A stretch of DNA of 17,772 nucleotides, from assembly GCA_017525805.1 (NCBI GenBank), contig JAFXSH010000171.1, forward strand, positions 1 through 17,772. The letters are read 5' to 3'. Both the position numbers and the translations under genes were made by a program. The DNA is from Clostridia bacterium. Lineage in GTDB: Bacteria; Bacillota_A; Clostridia; Christensenellales; Aristaeellaceae. Under the pieces are notes generated by a model. The model was given only the letters and a program-made list of their open reading frames with translations, had not been told where the DNA came from and did no database searches. Shown here piece after piece: positions 16,088 to 17,772 of this stretch (positions within the stretch are counted from its first letter, which is position 1; each line of letters begins with the position of its first letter).

Positions 16088-16717
16088 ATGGAAAAACTGA
16101 TCTCACTTACGTTCGACGACGGCCCCAACACGGAAATCACGCCCCAGGTGCTGGACCTGTTGGCGGAATACGGCATCACCGCCTCCTTTTTCCTGATCGC
16201 CAACAATATCACCCCGGAATCGGCCAAAATGTCCCGGCGGGCGTGGGAAATGGGCTGCACCATCGAAAACCATTCCGTCACCCATCGGTTCATGGGAAAA
16301 ATGGAGCCGGAGGAAATCCGCGCTGAAATTGAAGAGTGTTCCGCGAAAATAGTGGAAATCACCGGCGAAATGCCCCGTTTTTTCCGCCCGCCCTACATCG
16401 ACGTGAGCCCCACCCTGTTTGATACGGTGGACCTGACCTTCATCTGCGGCGTGGGCTGCAAGGACTGGGAACCGGAAGTTCCTGCCGAGGAAAGAGCCCG
16501 CATCCTGCTTTCCTCCTTAAAAGACGGCGACCTGGTGCTGCTGCACGATATGACGGGCAACATCGAAACGGTGAAAGCCCTGCGCACGGTGATCCCCGCC
16601 CTGCTGGAACGGGGCTTCGGCTTCACCACCTGCGGAAATCTGTTCAAGGAAAAAGGCGTAACCCCCGTCCGGGGCCGCCTGTATTCCAACGTGCTGCAAA
16701 CGGCGGACCGTCCATAG
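16088..16717 (+). CDS. Polysaccharide deacetylase family (CE4) protein
   Basis: A 209-residue NodB-homology metal-dependent deacetylase. All catalytic motifs are seen: TFDDGP with Asp10 and Asp11, NHSVTH with metal ligands His62 and His66, RPPY at 100-103, Asp126-Trp127, and LLHDM with His153. Enzymes of this family remove N-acetyl groups from chitin-like, peptidoglycan or other amino sugars. No signal peptide or membrane anchor is present, since the protein begins only six residues before the catalytic TFDDGP. A cytoplasmic or small-molecule substrate is therefore possible. GAGG lies six bases before the ATG. It is co-transcribed with the phosphoribosyltransferase-fold gene. Confidence 0.92.
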   Translation: MEKLISLTFDDGPNTEITPQVLDLLAEYGITASFFLIANNITPESAKMSRRAWEMGCTIENHSVTHRFMGKMEPEEIRAEIEECSAKIVEITGEMPRFFRPPYIDVSPTLFDTVDLTFICGVGCKDWEPEVPAEERARILLSSLKDGDLVLLHDMTGNIETVKALRTVIPALLERGFGFTTCGNLFKEKGVTPVRGRLYSNVLQTADRP

Positions 16718-16748
16718 CTCCCAATCAGCCCTTCCATAAACCGGGGGC

Positions 16749-16777
16749 TTGACTTTTTCCCTATTCATCGGTATACT
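16749..16777 (+). promoter_or_regulatory. Strong promoter upstream of the tRNA-Ser fragment
   Basis: TTGACT (16749-16754) and TATACT (16772-16777) are separated by 17 bases. Transcription would begin near 16784, about 15 bases before the tRNA-Ser fragment. This is probably the original tRNA-Ser promoter. It may now reach the intact tRNA only by read-through. Confidence 0.78.
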
Positions 16778-16798
16778 AATCCTCGGTTTCCGTTCCCT

Positions 16799-16840
16799 GG
16801 AGGTGTATCGAAGTGGTCATAACGGCCCTGACTCGAAATC
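16799..16840 (+). pseudogene. Truncated tRNA-Ser 5' half
   Basis: These 42 bases match the intact tRNA-Ser at 16982-17023 with three differences: two adjacent in the acceptor stem and one in the D-loop region. Similarity ends abruptly inside the 3' side of the anticodon stem. Beyond the break the T arm and acceptor 3' strand are missing. The break point falls in a small new hairpin, AAATCG (16836-16841) with CGATTT (16848-16853). It cannot form a tRNA. This is typical debris from integration into, or duplication of, a tRNA gene. Confidence 0.87.
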
Positions 16841-16923
16841 GTCCCGGCGATTTGGAACACCCCCTGGCGGAAATCCTTATTTTTCAAGGCTTCCCGGGCC
16901 CTGAAAAGGTTAGAACCTCTTGC

Positions 16924-16975
16924 TTTCTCTCCTGGTTTTCTCTCCAATTTACAGGGTGAAAATCAGGGTGGAAAT
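16924..16975 (+). repeat. Tandem 12-base repeats left of tRNA-Ser
   Basis: Two kinds of short direct repeats lie side by side. TTTCTCTCCTGG (16924-16935) is followed directly by TTTTCTCTCCAA (16936-16947). CAGGGTGAAAAT (16952-16963) is followed directly by CAGGGTGGAAAT (16964-16975). The first kind recurs to the right of the tRNA. Short direct repeats of this sort, flanking a tRNA beside an integrase remnant, resemble integrase arm-binding sites. Confidence 0.6.
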
Positions 16976-16981
16976 AACCTT

Positions 16982-17070
16982 GGAGCGGTATCGAAGTGGT
17001 CACAACGGCCCTGACTCGAAATCAGGTGACGGGCAACCGTCCGTGGGTTCGAATCCCACCCGCTCCGCCA
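16982..17070 (+). tRNA. tRNA-Ser (anticodon CGA)
   Basis: A complete class II tRNA of 89 bases, reading UCG codons. The acceptor stem GGAGCGG (16982-16988) pairs with CCGCTCC (17060-17066), with discriminator G and encoded CCA (17068-17070). The anticodon loop is CTCGAAA within the stem CCTGA/TCAGG. A long variable arm (GACGG-GCAA-CCGTC) and a T arm with GGTTCGAATCC complete it. No clear promoter lies directly upstream; the strong one is before the truncated copy. Confidence 0.97.
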
Positions 17071-17073
17071 TCG

Positions 17074-17106
17074 ACCCGTCTGAAACGTAGGTTTCAGGCG
17101 GGTTTT
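17074..17106 (+). terminator. Intrinsic terminator after tRNA-Ser
   Basis: A 12-base stem, CCCGTCTGAAAC (17075-17086) with GTTTCAGGCGGG (17091-17102), has one G-U pair and a GTAG loop, and is followed by TTTT. It ends the tRNA transcript four bases after the CCA. Confidence 0.92.
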
Positions 17107-17394
17107 CGCATGTTAGGAGCCATCAGAAATCGACAAAGTTCCTATTTGAGGGGATGATTTTTGGTCATGTCCTCAATCCTGCGAAAGTCCTTGAGACATA
17201 AGGATTTTCACGGTGTTATGAGCGTTTTTTTCTCTCCTGGCTATTTCACCATTTTGATGCATCCCTGAATTTTGGAGAGAAAACGCATTCCCTGCAAACC
17301 CTTACGAGATAAGGCTCCCCAGCACTTCATTGATTCGCAGGAGAGAAAAAAGCGCCCTTGTTTTCTTCTCTCCTGGTACCTCTGGACATTCCGG
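17107..17394. other. AT-rich non-coding stretch between tRNA terminator and integrase remnant
   Basis: No convincing gene is seen. The stretch holds a hairpin, TTGAGG (17146-17151) with CCTCAA (17171-17176), and most copies of the CTCTCC motif described separately. Base composition is clearly richer in A and T than the genes to the left, as in acquired DNA. Confidence 0.6.
17228..17376. repeat. Dispersed TTTTCTCTCCTGG motifs right of tRNA-Ser
   Basis: Four copies are seen. TTTTCTCTCCTGG (17228-17240) and TTCTCTCCTGG (17366-17376) are in one orientation. GGAGAGAAAA (17274-17283) and CAGGAGAGAAAAAA (17338-17351) are in the other. The last two outer copies form a perfect 10-base inverted repeat around a 18-base spacer. 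Together with the pair left of the tRNA, this makes six sites within 450 bases, as expected for recombinase or excisionase binding sites of an attachment region. Confidence 0.6.
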
Positions 17395-17592
17395 TTACTC
17401 CGAAAGAGGCTCAATTCCCGTTGCTTTCAGCCCCAGACCCGCCAGCATTGCTTCCGCCGAAGTGACCTTCGACTGGTAATCCAGGTGGGCGTAGATGTTT
17501 GCCGTTGTGGAAAAATCGCTATGCCCCATCCAGTCCTGAATCTGTTTCATGGGAACGCCGTTGGCCAGCAGCATCGACGCGCAGCTATGCCC
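17395..17592 (-). pseudogene. C-terminal remnant of a tyrosine recombinase (phage-type integrase)
   Basis: The minus strand encodes 65 in-frame codons ending in TAA. They match the catalytic C-terminus of tyrosine recombinases: HSCASMLLANGVP, then MKQIQDWMGHS with the conserved GHS, then TTANIYAHLD with the nucleophile tyrosine. The catalytic Arg normally just before HSCAS is a Gly here, and similarity stops at once upstream (17593 onward). The N-terminal and core-binding domains, about 300 residues, are missing from the window. It is a broken gene, oriented towards tRNA-Ser, consistent with an element that integrated there. Confidence 0.85.
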
Positions 17593-17772
17593 TGGTGGTA
17601 TAATTGCGACAAAACGGAAAAGCCTTGTGGCACAAGGGTTTGAGCCGTTTGCCGCTGCTGATTCAATCCCTTTTCCACCTTTGAAAAGCAGCAGAAAGCA
17701 GTCTGAAAAAGGAGGCGTGTAAAATCAGAGACAAAACATTTTTTGGAAATACAAGTCATTATTTCAGCAAAA
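17593..17772 (+). other. Possible edge of a second element, with promoter-like site and hairpin
   Basis: This stretch starts where integrase similarity stops. An extended -10 box, TGGTATAAT (17596-17604), points rightwards without a clear -35. A nested hairpin follows: AAACGG (17612-17617) with CCGTTT (17645-17650), enclosing CCTTGT (17623-17628) with ACAAGG (17632-17637). A strong ribosome binding site AAAGGAGG lies at 17708-17715. The frame eight bases after it is open to the window edge, but begins with ATC rather than a normal start codon. The parts suggest the 5' end of a plus-strand gene beyond the window, with no certain start. Confidence 0.35.

Noticed and set aside
15256..16362. Minus-strand open frame of 368 codons
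   Set aside because: It covers the phosphoribosyltransferase-fold gene, half of the deacetylase gene and the divergent promoters, all supported on the plus strand. No motifs are seen.
16718..16748. Terminator after the deacetylase gene
   Set aside because: Only a five-base AGCCC/GGGCT stem can be drawn, with a long loop, and it runs into the tRNA promoter; too weak to call.
16924..17376. Possible CRISPR array from the repeated CTCTCC motif
   Set aside because: The repeat unit is only about 10-13 bases, occurs in both orientations and with irregular spacing, and no cas gene is near.
17272..17643. Plus-strand open frame of 123 codons
   Set aside because: It is antisense to the recognisable integrase remnant and crosses the repeated CTCTCC motifs. 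No ribosome binding site or known motif is present.

Overview
The window looks like chromosomal DNA of a high-GC member of the Clostridia (Bacillota). Evidence: the yybS-rplI-dnaB cluster typical of Firmicutes, strong AGGAGG-type ribosome binding sites, near-consensus sigma-A promoters (TTGACA/TATAAT, 17-base spacing), NrdR, a Cof-type HAD phosphatase, a clostridial-type radical SAM protein, and a tRNA gene with encoded CCA. Codon use is rich in C and G at third positions through about 16.7 kb. The last kilobase is visibly richer in A and T and holds mobile-element debris. The family-level taxonomy (perhaps Christensenellales-like) is a guess.

Layout. Bases 1-170 hold a strongly palindromic non-coding element next to the nrdR stop codon. 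nrdR and an exported L,D-transpeptidase with two FlgD-like Ig domains follow on the minus strand, each with its own promoter. An endonuclease/exonuclease/phosphatase-fold hydrolase lies on the plus strand and converges on a radical SAM gene through a shared bidirectional terminator. The radical SAM gene has a perfect consensus promoter with two TTGCGC palindromes at its start point, which suggests repression. Upstream on the minus strand is a tight three-gene operon: a class-3-lipase-like hydrolase, a Na+/phosphate cotransporter-PhoU fusion and a HAD phosphatase. A 1002-residue GH38 alpha-mannosidase comes next, then the replication/translation operon yybS-rplI-dnaB. A divergent promoter region at about 15.2-15.4 kb separates this operon from a plus-strand pair: a phosphoribosyltransferase-fold protein and a cytoplasmic-looking CE4 deacetylase.

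The right end (16.75-17.77 kb) is the accessory part. A strong promoter drives a tRNA-Ser 5' fragment. About 140 bases later comes an intact tRNA-Ser(CGA), then a terminator. Copies of a TTTTCTCTCCTGG-type motif in both orientations lie on both sides of the intact tRNA, and a 65-codon C-terminal remnant of a tyrosine recombinase follows. This reads as the scar of an integrative element that used tRNA-Ser as its attachment site, possibly truncated by a second insertion at about 17.59 kb. I see no CRISPR array, toxin-antitoxin pair or recognisable defence system. The most unusual items are this tRNA/integrase locus, the palindromic element at the left edge, the operator-like site at the radical SAM promoter, and three mutually exclusive hairpin arms at the end of the lipase gene.
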